From Palsa-892 sp963751615 (GTDB taxonomy: Bacteria > Pseudomonadota > Alphaproteobacteria > Rhizobiales > Xanthobacteraceae), in assembly GCA_963751615.1 (NCBI GenBank), contig CAVVVG010000005.1, forward strand, positions 1,178,001 to 1,242,000: a stretch of DNA of 64,000 nt, written 5' to 3'. The notes beneath the pieces were generated by a model, which worked only from the letters and a program-made list of their open reading frames with translations, was not told where the DNA came from and did not search any database. Numbering within the stretch: position 1 is the first letter of the stretch; every line of letters starts with the position of its first letter. This document shows, piece by piece, positions 27,819 through 36,768 of the stretch. The position numbers and the translations under genes were made by a program.

Positions 27819-29125
27819 AGTATATAACGCGAAAGATCCGTGTTTTTAGCAAGATCGGCAACCCGCGCGCGCACATAATTTCCGTCGATCTTTATTTTTT
27901 CGCCGGAACGATCCGGTGCCGAGAAACTGATCTCGTCAAGCACCCGCTCGATCACGGTTTGCAGCCGCCGCGCGCCAATGTTCTCCAGCTTTGAGTTAAC
28001 GTCGACGGCGACGTCAGCGATCGCATCGACGGCGTCGTCCGTGAATTCAAGATGGACACTTTCCGTCGCAAGAAGCGCGACGGCCTGCTTTACGAGACTA
28101 GCTTCGGTTTCCGTCAGAATCCGGCGGAAGTCGTCGCGCGTGAGCGCGGACAACTCGACACGAATCGGCAACCGGCCTTGTAACTCAGGCAATAAATCCG
28201 ACGGCTTGGCGACATGAAACGCACCCGAAGCCACGAACAAAATGTGGTCGGTTTTGACCGGCCCATGCTTAGTCGAAACCGTTGTGCCTTCGATCAATGG
28301 CAGGAGATCGCGTTGCACGCCCTCTCTGCTTACGTCGCCACTGATGCGCGCGCCTTCGCGCGCGCAAATCTTATCGATCTCGTCGAGAAAGACGATACCC
28401 TTGTTCTCGACCGAATTGATGGCTTCCTGCACGACCGCATCCTGATCGAGCATTTTGTCGGATTCTTCCGCGATCAACAACGGATGCGCTTCGCTGACGG
28501 TAACGCGCCGCGTGCGTGTGCGGCCGCCGGCTAACTTACCGAAAATATCTCCGATGGAAATCGCGCCCATCTGCGCACCAGGCATGCCGGGAATGTCGAT
28601 CATGGGCATCTGCTGCGCGCTGCCCGCAAGCTCGATCTCGATCTCCTTGTCGTCGAGTTCGCCCACACGTAGTCGTTTGCGGAACGAGTCACGCGTGGAC
28701 GCGGTCGCACTTTTGCCGACCAGTGCATCGAGCACGCGCTCTTCTGCTGCTTGCTGGGCTTTCGCCTGCACTCCGCGGCGCTTTCCCTCGCGCACCATAG
28801 AAATTCCGATCTCAACTAGGTCGCGTACGATCTGATCAACGTCGCGGCCCACATAACCGATCTCGGTGAACTTCGTGGCTTCTACTTTCAAGAATGGCGC
28901 GCCGGCTAGCTTCGCCAGACGCCGCGAAATCTCCGTCTTACCGACGCCGGTCGGGCCAATCATCAGAATGTTTTTCGGCAGCACTTCCTCACGCAACTTT
29001 TCGTCAAGCTGCAATCTGCGCCAGCGATTGCGCAAGGCGATGGCAACTGCCCGCTTGGCGTCCTTCTGACCGACAATATAGCGATCGAGTTCCGATACGA
29101 TTTCACGCGGAGAAAAATCACTCAT
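27815..29125 (-). CDS. hslU: HslU ATPase subunit of HslVU protease
   Basis: 436 residues. Walker A GPTGVGKT at 57–64, the I domain in the middle (including DVSREGVQRDLLPLIEG after Walker B VFLDEIDKI), sensor ARRLQTVIERVLDE, and the C-terminal LSRYIL that docks into HslV. AAA+ unfoldase feeding the HslV peptidase. hslV is immediately upstream with 3 bp between, so they are co-transcribed. Confidence 0.98.
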   Translation of the reverse strand: MSDFSPREIVSELDRYIVGQKDAKRAVAIALRNRWRRLQLDEKLREEVLPKNILMIGPTGVGKTEISRRLAKLAGAPFLKVEATKFTEIGYVGRDVDQIVRDLVEIGISMVREGKRRGVQAKAQQAAEERVLDALVGKSATASTRDSFRKRLRVGELDDKEIEIELAGSAQQMPMIDIPGMPGAQMGAISIGDIFGKLAGGRTRTRRVTVSEAHPLLIAEESDKMLDQDAVVQEAINSVENKGIVFLDEIDKICAREGARISGDVSREGVQRDLLPLIEGTTVSTKHGPVKTDHILFVASGAFHVAKPSDLLPELQGRLPIRVELSALTRDDFRRILTETEASLVKQAVALLATESVHLEFTDDAVDAIADVAVDVNSKLENIGARRLQTVIERVLDEISFSAPDRSGEKIKIDGNYVRARVADLAKNTDLSRYIL

Positions 29126-29128
29126 CCT

Positions 29129-29677
29129 TTAACTTCCGATCGTTTCCACGACGATATTACGGTTGGTATAGATGCAAATATCAGCGGCAATTTCGAGTGA
29201 ACGTCGGACAATAGCTTCCGCATCGAAATTCCCATCAACGAGGGCTCGGGCGGCTGCCAGCGCATAGGGACCACCGGAACCGATTCCGGCGATACCGTTT
29301 TCAGGCTCCAACACATCGCCAGTCCCCGCGAGCAAGAGCGTCACGTCCTTATCGGCAACCAGCATCATGGCATCCAGACGACGAAGATAGCGGTCCATAC
29401 GCCAGTCTTTTGCAAGCTCAACGCAGGCGCGCGCAAGCTGGCCTTTGTGTTGGTCGAGTTTTCCCTCCAGACGGTCGAATAACGTCAACGCGTCGGCGGT
29501 CGCGCCAGCAAATCCGCCGATAACGCCTCCGCCGCCCAGAAAGCGTACTTTCTTCGCATTGGCTTTCATAACTGTATTGCCAAACGAGACCTGCCCATCG
29601 CCACCGATGGCGACCTGATTTCCCTTTCTTACCGAAAGGATCGTCGTTCCGTGAAAACTTTGAGGTTCTGAAGTCAT
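29129..29677 (-). CDS. hslV: HslV peptidase subunit of HslVU protease
   Basis: 182 residues. A short propeptide (MTSEPQSFHG) precedes the catalytic N-terminal Thr in TTILSVRKGNQVAIGGDGQVS. Family features GGVIGGFAGATADALTLFDRLEGKL and GIAGIGSGGPYALAAARAL are present. The ATG at 29677 has GGAG 5 nt upstream; a GTG four codons earlier overlaps that ribosome site and is rejected. Divergent from hisB. Confidence 0.97.
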   Translation of the reverse strand: MTSEPQSFHGTTILSVRKGNQVAIGGDGQVSFGNTVMKANAKKVRFLGGGGVIGGFAGATADALTLFDRLEGKLDQHKGQLARACVELAKDWRMDRYLRRLDAMMLVADKDVTLLLAGTGDVLEPENGIAGIGSGGPYALAAARALVDGNFDAEAIVRRSLEIAADICIYTNRNIVVETIGS

Positions 29678-29806
29678 ATAAACTCCCACACGTCATTATT
29701 TAGGCACTCGTCACCTGTCTGCAAACCATAGCCCGAGATTGTTGCGGACTGAGGTAGTAACCAGTCGATGTTCTTGCTAAAAACCGCGCGTTTCGAGGAG
29801 GATTCG

Positions 29807-30397
29807 ATGCGTTCGGGCAAAATCACCCGCAGCACCCAGGAAACCGAAGTTACGGTTAGCGTAAACCTAGACGGAACCGGCCGTGCCGAAATCGCAACCG
29901 GCATAGGCTTCCTTGACCATATGCTTGATCTACTGGCGCGTCATTCGCGTATCGATCTTACGGCCAAAGCGAAGGGCGATCTCCATATCGACCAGCATCA
30001 CACAACAGAGGATGTCGGCATTGTGCTCGGTCAGGCTGTGAAGCAGGCGCTCGGCGAGATGCGGGGCATCGCCCGCTACGCGGATGTACATGTGCCGATG
30101 GACGAAACGTTGACACGCGTGGCTATTGATATTTCAGGGCGCCCTATTCTCGTGTTTCGCGTCGAATTTCCGCGCGACAAGATTGGGGAGTTCGATGTTG
30201 ATCTCGTGCGCGAGTTCTTTCAGGCATTCACGAACAATGCTGGCGTGACGCTGCATGTCGATACGCTGTACGGTGACAACTCGCATCACGTCGCAGAGAG
30301 CTGCTTTAAGGCGCTCGCGCGTGCGTTGCGTGCGGCCGTCGCGGTTGATCCGGCTGCAAAAAACGAAATTCCCTCGTCCAAGGGAAGTCTTGGTTGA
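29807..30397 (+). CDS. hisB: Imidazoleglycerol-phosphate dehydratase
   Basis: 196 residues, monofunctional dehydratase (no phosphatase domain). Two metal-binding repeats are visible: FLDHMLDLLARHS and DQHHTTEDVGI, and the second copy DNSHHVAESCFKALARALR. The start giving MRSGKITRSTQ follows a strong GAGGAGGAT ribosome site; an earlier in-frame ATG is unsupported. First gene of the operon hisB–DUF2628–hisH-A-F-E–coaA. Confidence 0.97.
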   Translation: MRSGKITRSTQETEVTVSVNLDGTGRAEIATGIGFLDHMLDLLARHSRIDLTAKAKGDLHIDQHHTTEDVGIVLGQAVKQALGEMRGIARYADVHVPMDETLTRVAIDISGRPILVFRVEFPRDKIGEFDVDLVREFFQAFTNNAGVTLHVDTLYGDNSHHVAESCFKALARALRAAVAVDPAAKNEIPSSKGSLG

Positions 30398-30422
30398 AGT
30401 CTCCGGCTGAACGGAGTTTTTG

Positions 30423-30917
30423 GTGAGGACATATATTGTACTGGAGCCTTTGGCAGATGGGCATACGCTAGGGACGGCAGAGCACGTCATTTTTTTGCGC
30501 GACAAATTTTCATGGCCAGGCCTTTTTTTCTCGCCGATATGGCTCTTGATGCAAAGGCTCTGGCTCGGATTCGCATTCTGGTGTGCGGCCGTGACGCTGA
30601 TCGGTGTGGGCGTAAAGGTTTTAGGAATCGGGGTATTGCCGAGTGTGCTCGTGCTCATGCTTCCCTCGCTTATAGTTGGCCTCGAAGGAACCCAGTTGAA
30701 GCAATTTAGATTATTGCGTGCAGGCTTTCGCGAAACGGCGGTCGTTATCGCGGAAGACCTAGAAGGCGCAGAATGCCGTTTTTTCAAGTATTGGGAAGTA
30801 CAGCCGGAGCGCGCGGCATACCGATCTTCTGAGGCCCCGCACGCATGGCGCCCTGAAAAACCTCGTTCATCGAACTCTGTACTCGGACTCTTTCCGAAGC
30901 CATGGAGAGGACGATGA
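30423..30917 (+). CDS. DUF2628 membrane protein
   Basis: 164 residues starting with GTG at 30423 (GGAG 6 nt upstream; the TTG three bases earlier is too close to it). The N-terminal VRTYIVLEP, then FLRDKFSWPGLFFSPIWLLMQRLWLGFAFWCAAVTLIGVGV and a second hydrophobic stretch mark DUF2628. Two to three transmembrane segments precede a cytosolic-looking tail. The function is unknown, but a DUF2628 gene between hisB and hisH is a recurring arrangement in Hyphomicrobiales as I remember it. Its end overlaps hisH by 4 bp. Confidence 0.87.
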   Translation: MRTYIVLEPLADGHTLGTAEHVIFLRDKFSWPGLFFSPIWLLMQRLWLGFAFWCAAVTLIGVGVKVLGIGVLPSVLVLMLPSLIVGLEGTQLKQFRLLRAGFRETAVVIAEDLEGAECRFFKYWEVQPERAAYRSSEAPHAWRPEKPRSSNSVLGLFPKPWRGR

Positions 30918-31564
30918 CCGTTGCCGTCATCGATTATGGTTCGGGAAATTTGCACTCGGCGGCGAAGGCGCTCGAACGCGCGTCTCGTGAAAGCGGCAGT
31001 AACGAGCCAATCAAGGTTACGAGTGATCCCGAGGAAGTACGCCGCGCCGATCGGATCGTGCTGCCCGGCGTTGGCGCCTTCGCCGATTGCAAGCGCGGCC
31101 TGGATGCTATTCCTAGCATGATCATGGCAATGACCGAGGCTGTGCGCGAACGAGGAAAACCTTTTTTCGGCATTTGTGTCGGTATGCAACTGCTTGCCGA
31201 ACGCGGACGGGAGAATAAGATTACGGAGGGCCTCGGCTGGCTGCGCGGCGAGGTCGATCGCATCACCCCGCGCGATAAGTTGCTGAAAATCCCTCACATG
31301 GGTTGGAATACGCTCTCGGCGAAGCGCGCTCATCCGCTGCTCAACGGAATCGAGCTTGGACCGAAAGGTCTTCACGCTTACTTCGTACACTCCTACCAGC
31401 TGAATCCTGCCAACAAGGGTGATCTTGTCGCCGATGCCGACTATGGCGGGCCGGTGACGGCCATGGTCGCGCGCGGTAACATCGCCGGCACGCAATTCCA
31501 TCCTGAGAAGAGCCAGCGTCTGGGCCTCGCTCTGCTCGGGAATTTTCTGCGCTGGAAGCCGTGA
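30914..31564 (+). CDS. hisH: Imidazole glycerol phosphate synthase, glutaminase subunit
   Basis: 216 residues, class I glutamine amidotransferase. Nucleophile Cys in FFGICVGMQLL, the His/Glu of the triad in GTQFHPEKSQ, and the N-terminal VAVIDYGSGNLHS. It supplies ammonia to HisF. Start ATG at 30914 with a GGAGAGGACG ribosome site, overlapping the DUF2628 stop by 4 bp. Confidence 0.98.
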   Translation: MTVAVIDYGSGNLHSAAKALERASRESGSNEPIKVTSDPEEVRRADRIVLPGVGAFADCKRGLDAIPSMIMAMTEAVRERGKPFFGICVGMQLLAERGRENKITEGLGWLRGEVDRITPRDKLLKIPHMGWNTLSAKRAHPLLNGIELGPKGLHAYFVHSYQLNPANKGDLVADADYGGPVTAMVARGNIAGTQFHPEKSQRLGLALLGNFLRWKP

Positions 31565-32298
31565 TTCTTTTCCCAGCGATCGACCTCAAAAATGGCGAAG
31601 CGGTGCGGCTCGAGCAGGGCGACATGACCCGCGCCACCGTGTTCAACGCCGATCCGGTCGCTCAGGCGCTCGCATTCGAATCGTTCGGCTTCGAATGGCT
31701 GCATATCGTTGATCTTGACGGCGCGTTCGCAGGCAAACCAGTGAATGCCCGCGCGGTCGCGGCCATTTTGAAAGCGGTTAAGATTCCAGTGCAACTCGGC
31801 GGCGGTATCCGCAATCTTGAAACCGCAGAGAGTTGGCTCGCACAGGGGATCAGGCGCGTCATCATCGGGACCGCCGCCGTGCGCGACCCAGAATTCGTTA
31901 TAGCTGCGGCAAGAAAATTTCCCAAAAAAATAGCGGTCAGTATCGATGCCCGATCGGGAAAAGTCGCTGTCGCGGGTTGGGTGGAGAAAACACAACTTGA
32001 TGCGGTTGAACTGGCGCGCTTATTCGAGGATCAAGGTGTGAGCGCGATCATCTACACTGATGTCGAACGTGATGGCATGCTAAAGGGGATCAATCTTGAC
32101 TTGACCCTAGCGCTCGCCGAGGCGGTTTCTATTCCGGTCATCGCGTCGGGGGGCCTCGCTTCGATCGAGGATGTAAAAGCGATGCTGCAACCGCGCGCAA
32201 TTAAACTAGAAGGTGCGATTGTAGGGCGCGCGCTCTATGATGGACGCCTCGATGCAAAAGAAGCGCTCGCCCTTGTTAAAAAAATCCGAGCCGGCTGA
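31561..32298 (+). CDS. hisA: ProFAR isomerase HisA
   Basis: 245 residues, (beta/alpha)8 barrel isomerase of the histidine pathway. The N-terminal FPAIDLKNGEAVRLEQGD holds the catalytic Asp; IYTDVERDGMLKGIN holds the second catalytic Asp and a phosphate loop, with another at ASGGLASIEDV. Begins with GTG overlapping hisH by 4 bp. Confidence 0.98.
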   Translation: MILFPAIDLKNGEAVRLEQGDMTRATVFNADPVAQALAFESFGFEWLHIVDLDGAFAGKPVNARAVAAILKAVKIPVQLGGGIRNLETAESWLAQGIRRVIIGTAAVRDPEFVIAAARKFPKKIAVSIDARSGKVAVAGWVEKTQLDAVELARLFEDQGVSAIIYTDVERDGMLKGINLDLTLALAEAVSIPVIASGGLASIEDVKAMLQPRAIKLEGAIVGRALYDGRLDAKEALALVKKIRAG

Positions 32299-33075
32299 AT
32301 GCTCAAAGTCCGCGTAATTCCCTGTCTAGATGTGAAAGACGGCCGCGTAGTTAAGGGCGTGAAGTTTGTCGCATTGCGTGACGCAGGCGATCCGGTCGAA
32401 GCGGCAAAAGCCTATGACGCGGCGGGTGCAGACGAACTTTGTTTTCTCGACATTACCGCGAGCCATGAAGATCGCGGCATTCTGCTCGACGTTGTGCGGC
32501 GTACGGCGGAGGCTTGCTTTATGCCACTCACCGTCGGCGGTGGTGTACGCACGATCGAAGACGTGCGCACATTGTTGGCCTCGGGCGCGGACAAAGTCTC
32601 CATCAACACGGCTGCGGTCCAAAATCGGCATTTCGTTATCGAAGCAGCAGAAAAATTTGGCGACCAATGCATCGTTGTCGCGATTGACGCCAAGAAGGTT
32701 TCCAAACCGGGGCAGAAGGACCGCTGGGAAATCTTTACCCACGGTGGCCGCAACCCAACTAGATTGGATGCGATCGATTATGCCCGCGAAGTAGCTTCGC
32801 TCGGTGCCGGAGAGATCTTGCTTACTTCGATGGACCGCGACGGCACGAAACAGGGATACGACATCGCGCTCACGCGCGCCGTTTCGGGTGCGGTCCCGGT
32901 TCCCGTCATTGCATCCGGCGGTGCCGGAAATCTCGACCACATGGTCGAAGGAATTCGCGATGGCGGCGCGACAGCGGTGCTCGCCGCCTCAATCTTCCAT
33001 TTTGGTGAATATACGATTGGCGAAGCCAAGCAATATATGGCCAAAGCAGGCCTCCCCGTACGGCTCGACCCATGA
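32299..33075 (+). CDS. hisF: Imidazole glycerol phosphate synthase, cyclase subunit
   Basis: 258 residues, barrel partner of HisH. The N-terminal VIPCLDVKDGRVVKGVKF and the central LLTSMDRDGTKQGYD contain the two catalytic Asp residues; IASGGAGNLDHM is a phosphate-binding loop. The ATG follows the hisA TGA without a gap. Confidence 0.98.
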   Translation: MLKVRVIPCLDVKDGRVVKGVKFVALRDAGDPVEAAKAYDAAGADELCFLDITASHEDRGILLDVVRRTAEACFMPLTVGGGVRTIEDVRTLLASGADKVSINTAAVQNRHFVIEAAEKFGDQCIVVAIDAKKVSKPGQKDRWEIFTHGGRNPTRLDAIDYAREVASLGAGEILLTSMDRDGTKQGYDIALTRAVSGAVPVPVIASGGAGNLDHMVEGIRDGGATAVLAASIFHFGEYTIGEAKQYMAKAGLPVRLDP

Positions 33076-33101
33076 TACGAGGGCAAGAGAGAATATCGTC
33101 A

Positions 33102-33425
33102 ATGTCCGGTTTTGATCTCGAGAAGCTCGCAGCAATCATCGCCGAGCGCGCACGCGCCGGCGGCGACAAATCTTATACGTCCAAGCTTCTCGAAGAAGGC
33201 ATTGAAAAATGCGCAAAAAAGCTAGGGGAGGAGGCAGTCGAGACCGTCGTTGCCGCACTCTCAGCCGACCAGAAATCGGTCATCGCCGAAAGTGCGGATC
33301 TTCTCTATCATCTGCTGGTCGTGCTGGAAGCCCGTGGTATTAAATTAGCGGATGTTTATGCGGAACTGACGCATCGCACAGCGCGGTCAGGCCTGGAAGA
33401 AAAAGCGTCGCGTAAGAACGGCTGA
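33102..33425 (+). CDS. hisE: Phosphoribosyl-ATP pyrophosphatase
   Basis: 107 residues of the MazG-like HisE fold. KLLEEGIEKCAKKLGEEAVETVVAAL and ESADLLYHLLVVLEARGI carry the Glu/Asp metal ligands. It hydrolyses PR-ATP to PR-AMP. I prefer the ATG giving MSGFDLEKLA, preceded by AAGAGAG; an ATG at 33072 overlapping the hisF stop would add ten residues. Confidence 0.95.
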   Translation: MSGFDLEKLAAIIAERARAGGDKSYTSKLLEEGIEKCAKKLGEEAVETVVAALSADQKSVIAESADLLYHLLVVLEARGIKLADVYAELTHRTARSGLEEKASRKNG

Positions 33426-34382
33426 ATGATGGAACAGCGTACCGAAGACGGGCTCTCACCATATCGGGTGTTCACGCGCAAGGAATGGGCCACACGGCGC
33501 GAAGACACGCCGATGACGCTCTCCCCCGACGAGATCGCTGAGTTGGAGGCGTTCAACGATCGGCTGTCGATGAAAGATGTCGAGGAAATTTATCTCCCGC
33601 TCTCGCGGCTCCTGTCGTTTTACGTCGCGTCGACGCAAAAATTATTTCGCGCCATGCAGCGCTTCCTAGGCACCGAGGATGCCAAGGTGCCCTATATTAT
33701 TGGTATCGGTGGCTCCGTTGCCGTTGGCAAATCAACCACCGCGCGCGTCTTGCAGGCACTATTGGACCGTTGGCCCAACACGCCAAAGGTCGATCTCATC
33801 ACGACGGACGGTTTCCTGCTGCCAAATGCGGTACTGGAACGTGAAGGCCTCATGCAGAAGAAAGGCTTTCCTGAGAGCTACGATACCGCTCTGCTTCTTC
33901 GTTTTCTCACCGACATCAAAGCGGGCCGCGGGCCGGTGCGCGCACCAGTTTACAGCCATCTTGTCTATGACGTTATGCCGGGCGAAACGATTGAGGTCGA
34001 CCGTCCGGACATCTTGATTGTCGAAGGACTGAACGTGTTACAACCAAACGTCGGGCCGAAGGAAGGCAACGCGGTTCCATTCGTATCCGACTTTTTCGAT
34101 TTCTCGATTTATATCGACGCGCCAGAAGATGTTCTTGAAGACTGGTACGTCGAACGATTCATGCGCTTACGCGAGACCGCATTCCGGGATCCTAAATCTT
34201 ACTTCAATCGCTATTCGAAGGTATCCGAGCACGAAGCGAAGGAGAAGGCGCTATCGCTCTGGACCGATATCAATCTCGTAAACTTGCGTGAGAATATTTT
34301 ACCGACAAGGCTGCGTGCGAGTCTGATTTTGGCCAAACGCGCGGATCATCAGATCGATTCAGTCGCGCTGCGGAAGCTTTAG
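33426..34382 (+). CDS. coaA: Type I pantothenate kinase
   Basis: 318 residues. P-loop GGSVAVGKST at 95–104; typical CoaA segments include LPLSRLLSFYV, TTDGFLLPNAVLEREGLMQKKGFPESYD and VYSHLVYDVMPGE. First enzyme of CoA synthesis from pantothenate. Follows hisE with no gap, as in other Hyphomicrobiales. Its TAG ends 1 bp before the stop of the convergent histidine kinase gene. Confidence 0.97.
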   Translation: MMEQRTEDGLSPYRVFTRKEWATRREDTPMTLSPDEIAELEAFNDRLSMKDVEEIYLPLSRLLSFYVASTQKLFRAMQRFLGTEDAKVPYIIGIGGSVAVGKSTTARVLQALLDRWPNTPKVDLITTDGFLLPNAVLEREGLMQKKGFPESYDTALLLRFLTDIKAGRGPVRAPVYSHLVYDVMPGETIEVDRPDILIVEGLNVLQPNVGPKEGNAVPFVSDFFDFSIYIDAPEDVLEDWYVERFMRLRETAFRDPKSYFNRYSKVSEHEAKEKALSLWTDINLVNLRENILPTRLRASLILAKRADHQIDSVALRKL

Positions 34383-34383
34383 T

Positions 34384-36612
34384 TTAGGCCGCGTGAGTTT
34401 TTTTCGTCAGCTGTTGATCGCGTGCGATTGCGATTGCCTCATCTAATCTATCGCGGTCAAATGGCTTCACGATAAACCCGTTCATTCCAGCGTCGCGGCA
34501 AGCTTCACGATCCTCGGCGAACGCGTTCGCCGTGAGTGCAATAATCGGCACGTTGCCGCCTTGCTCGCCCATAGCGCGGATGCGGCGCGTTGCCTCCAAT
34601 CCGTCCATGCCGGGCAGATGCAAATCCATCAACACGAGATCGTACGGTGCACCGATCGCTTGTGCGGTCGCAATGGCGGCGAGTGCTGATACACCATCAG
34701 AAACCACGGTAGGAATATGCCCCAGCTTACCGAGCATCGCCTGAGCCAGCAGCGCATTAATTTCGTTATCCTCGGCCACGAGCACGGCGAGCGCCTTACG
34801 CGCAGCGGGTACCGTACCGTAGCCGTTGGGTTCCGGAACGAGGCTCACCTCAGCCAGAGACGACAGAATCCGCGCGGCAAGCGACGTCGCGCGGATTGGT
34901 TTTACAAGGTAACCGTCAAAACCTGCCGCGACCAAATTCGGCAGTTCGGAACGCTCGGTGGGCGTAATCAGAACAAGACGCTGTTTGACGTGAGACTCTC
35001 CCGCTTTCGCGAGCGAAATCGTACCCTTGAATCCGATCGCATGATCCACGAAAAGATGCGTCCACCCGCGCTCGGGCAATAACATCTCGGCGACTTTCGC
35101 CTCGGTTACAAGCGTTACGTTCGCGCCCCAGGCCGCGAGCTTTTTCTCTAGCACGGGCCCAACAATCGGTGAGGGCGAAACAATTAGAATATCTCGCCCC
35201 GAGAGGTCGGGCGCCGGAGAACAGTCGGCGTCGATGACGGCCGGAAGCTCGATCGAGAAATCGAAGGACGACCCGCGCCCAGCGTCGCTTGTAAGCCCGA
35301 TTTGCCCGCCCATTCGCTCGACGATTCGGGCAGCGATGGCAAGGCCGAGACCCGTACCGCCATGTTGGCGAGCGAGCGTGGCATCGCCTTGTTCGAACTC
35401 GTCGAAAATCCGCGCCTGCATGTCTGAGTTTACGCCGGGACCGCTATCGTGAATGCTGAATCGAATTTCATTGCCACTCCAGCATTCGACCATCACTGAG
35501 ACGCCGCCAGTTTCCGTGAATTTTACCGCGTTTCCAGCAAGATTGAGCAGTACTTGTCGAAGCCGCGCTGCATCGCCAATCACCCGTGATGGAATGCGGT
35601 CGTCAATATAGGCGGCGATCTCGATGCCTTTGCTCTGCGCGCGCGGCGCCAGCAACTCGACGATGTCCGTCACAAGACCCGCGAGATCGAACGGAATCGA
35701 TTCAAGATCGAGCCGTCCAACTTCGATCTTGGAGAAATCGAGAATTTCCGAAATCAGTGCGAGCAGCGCCTCACCAGAGGTCTTGATAGCGCGCGCATAT
35801 GTGTGTTGCTCGGGAGAAAGGCCTGTTTCAAGCAGCAGGTCTGCCATGCCGAGTACACCATTGAGCGGTGTTCGAACTTCATGACTCACGACCGCGAGGA
35901 AGCGCGACTTAGCGCGACTCGCTGCCTCGGCCCGTTCGCGCGCATCTGCAAGGGCATGCTCGGCTGCGACTCGCTCCGTGACATTGCGACCGACGCGTTG
36001 CGTCTCGATCAACTGGCCGGCTTCATCATGAACCGCGACTTCCTTCCATGCGATCCATCGAAACCCATCGGGCGTACCGATTTGCTGATCGAAACTCGAG
36101 GATCCGTCCGGATGCAAGACACGGTTTGCCTCGGCGTGTACATCGAGCACTGCTACGTGGCCTAAGATTTTCTCCAAGGGCTTCTGCATCAGCGTGCAAA
36201 AAATATCGCTCGCGTAAGTCACACGACCGTGCTTATCCTCGCGCACCTCAAAGTCGCCTTGTGCGTTAGCGAGCCTATTGTTGTGCGCGAGCTTTTCCTC
36301 GATTGTCCAGATGCGGTCTTCGCGCGCCTCAATAGCGGCTTCCAACCTTGCGATCCGCTCCCGCGTGAACTCGGCATGGCGATGACGAAGCGCGAGAGTC
36401 GCAAGGGCGATCACCAGAAGTCCAGCAAGCATGCCGGCGAACCCGATATCTCCGGTGTCGATGGGATTAAAAGCGGCGTCCTGCGCCTCAACGGCGCTGA
36501 CAAACTGAAATAGGACCACGGTAAAGGTACAGGTAAAGGCAGCAACAGGCAGGACGCTGCCGAACGTCCTGGACATCGAGATTTTTGTCATATTGGATTG
36601 TTTCATCGCCAT
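34384..36612 (-). CDS. PAS-containing hybrid sensor histidine kinase
   Basis: 742 residues. Two N-terminal transmembrane segments (about 18–38 and 58–78) are followed by a coiled coil (84–112), a PAS domain (about 118–215), HisKA with phospho-His near 244 in FLAVVSHEVRTPLNG, HATPase_c (NLAGNAVKF, DSGPGV, GGTGLGLAIA), a degenerate receiver, and a C-terminal intact receiver (LVLMDLHLPGMDG, LTANAF, KPFDR). The first receiver lacks the acidic pair (ILIVSPSP). The signal and target are unknown. It is single-copy here with no adjacent response regulator, so its output may be internal phosphotransfer. Confidence 0.92.
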   Translation of the reverse strand: MAMKQSNMTKISMSRTFGSVLPVAAFTCTFTVVLFQFVSAVEAQDAAFNPIDTGDIGFAGMLAGLLVIALATLALRHRHAEFTRERIARLEAAIEAREDRIWTIEEKLAHNNRLANAQGDFEVREDKHGRVTYASDIFCTLMQKPLEKILGHVAVLDVHAEANRVLHPDGSSSFDQQIGTPDGFRWIAWKEVAVHDEAGQLIETQRVGRNVTERVAAEHALADARERAEAASRAKSRFLAVVSHEVRTPLNGVLGMADLLLETGLSPEQHTYARAIKTSGEALLALISEILDFSKIEVGRLDLESIPFDLAGLVTDIVELLAPRAQSKGIEIAAYIDDRIPSRVIGDAARLRQVLLNLAGNAVKFTETGGVSVMVECWSGNEIRFSIHDSGPGVNSDMQARIFDEFEQGDATLARQHGGTGLGLAIAARIVERMGGQIGLTSDAGRGSSFDFSIELPAVIDADCSPAPDLSGRDILIVSPSPIVGPVLEKKLAAWGANVTLVTEAKVAEMLLPERGWTHLFVDHAIGFKGTISLAKAGESHVKQRLVLITPTERSELPNLVAAGFDGYLVKPIRATSLAARILSSLAEVSLVPEPNGYGTVPAARKALAVLVAEDNEINALLAQAMLGKLGHIPTVVSDGVSALAAIATAQAIGAPYDLVLMDLHLPGMDGLEATRRIRAMGEQGGNVPIIALTANAFAEDREACRDAGMNGFIVKPFDRDRLDEAIAIARDQQLTKKTHAA

Positions 36613-36768
36613 CTGTATCTCATCCCTATGGCAAATGAGGATGGCACCGCGTCACTTAATAGGAGGCGGGCAGCGGAGTGATTGAGGGCGAATTTCGACC
36701 GCTTGGTTTACGCTTCGTTAATGCGCCGGGGTGCGCGAACTACAATCACCTTTGCACCGCCGGAACAA

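Noticed and set aside
30134..31501. 455-codon frame on the minus strand
   Set aside because: It lies antisense to hisB, the DUF2628 gene and hisH, all with clear family signatures and ribosome sites. Its sequence has no recognisable domain; long antisense frames are common with this codon usage.
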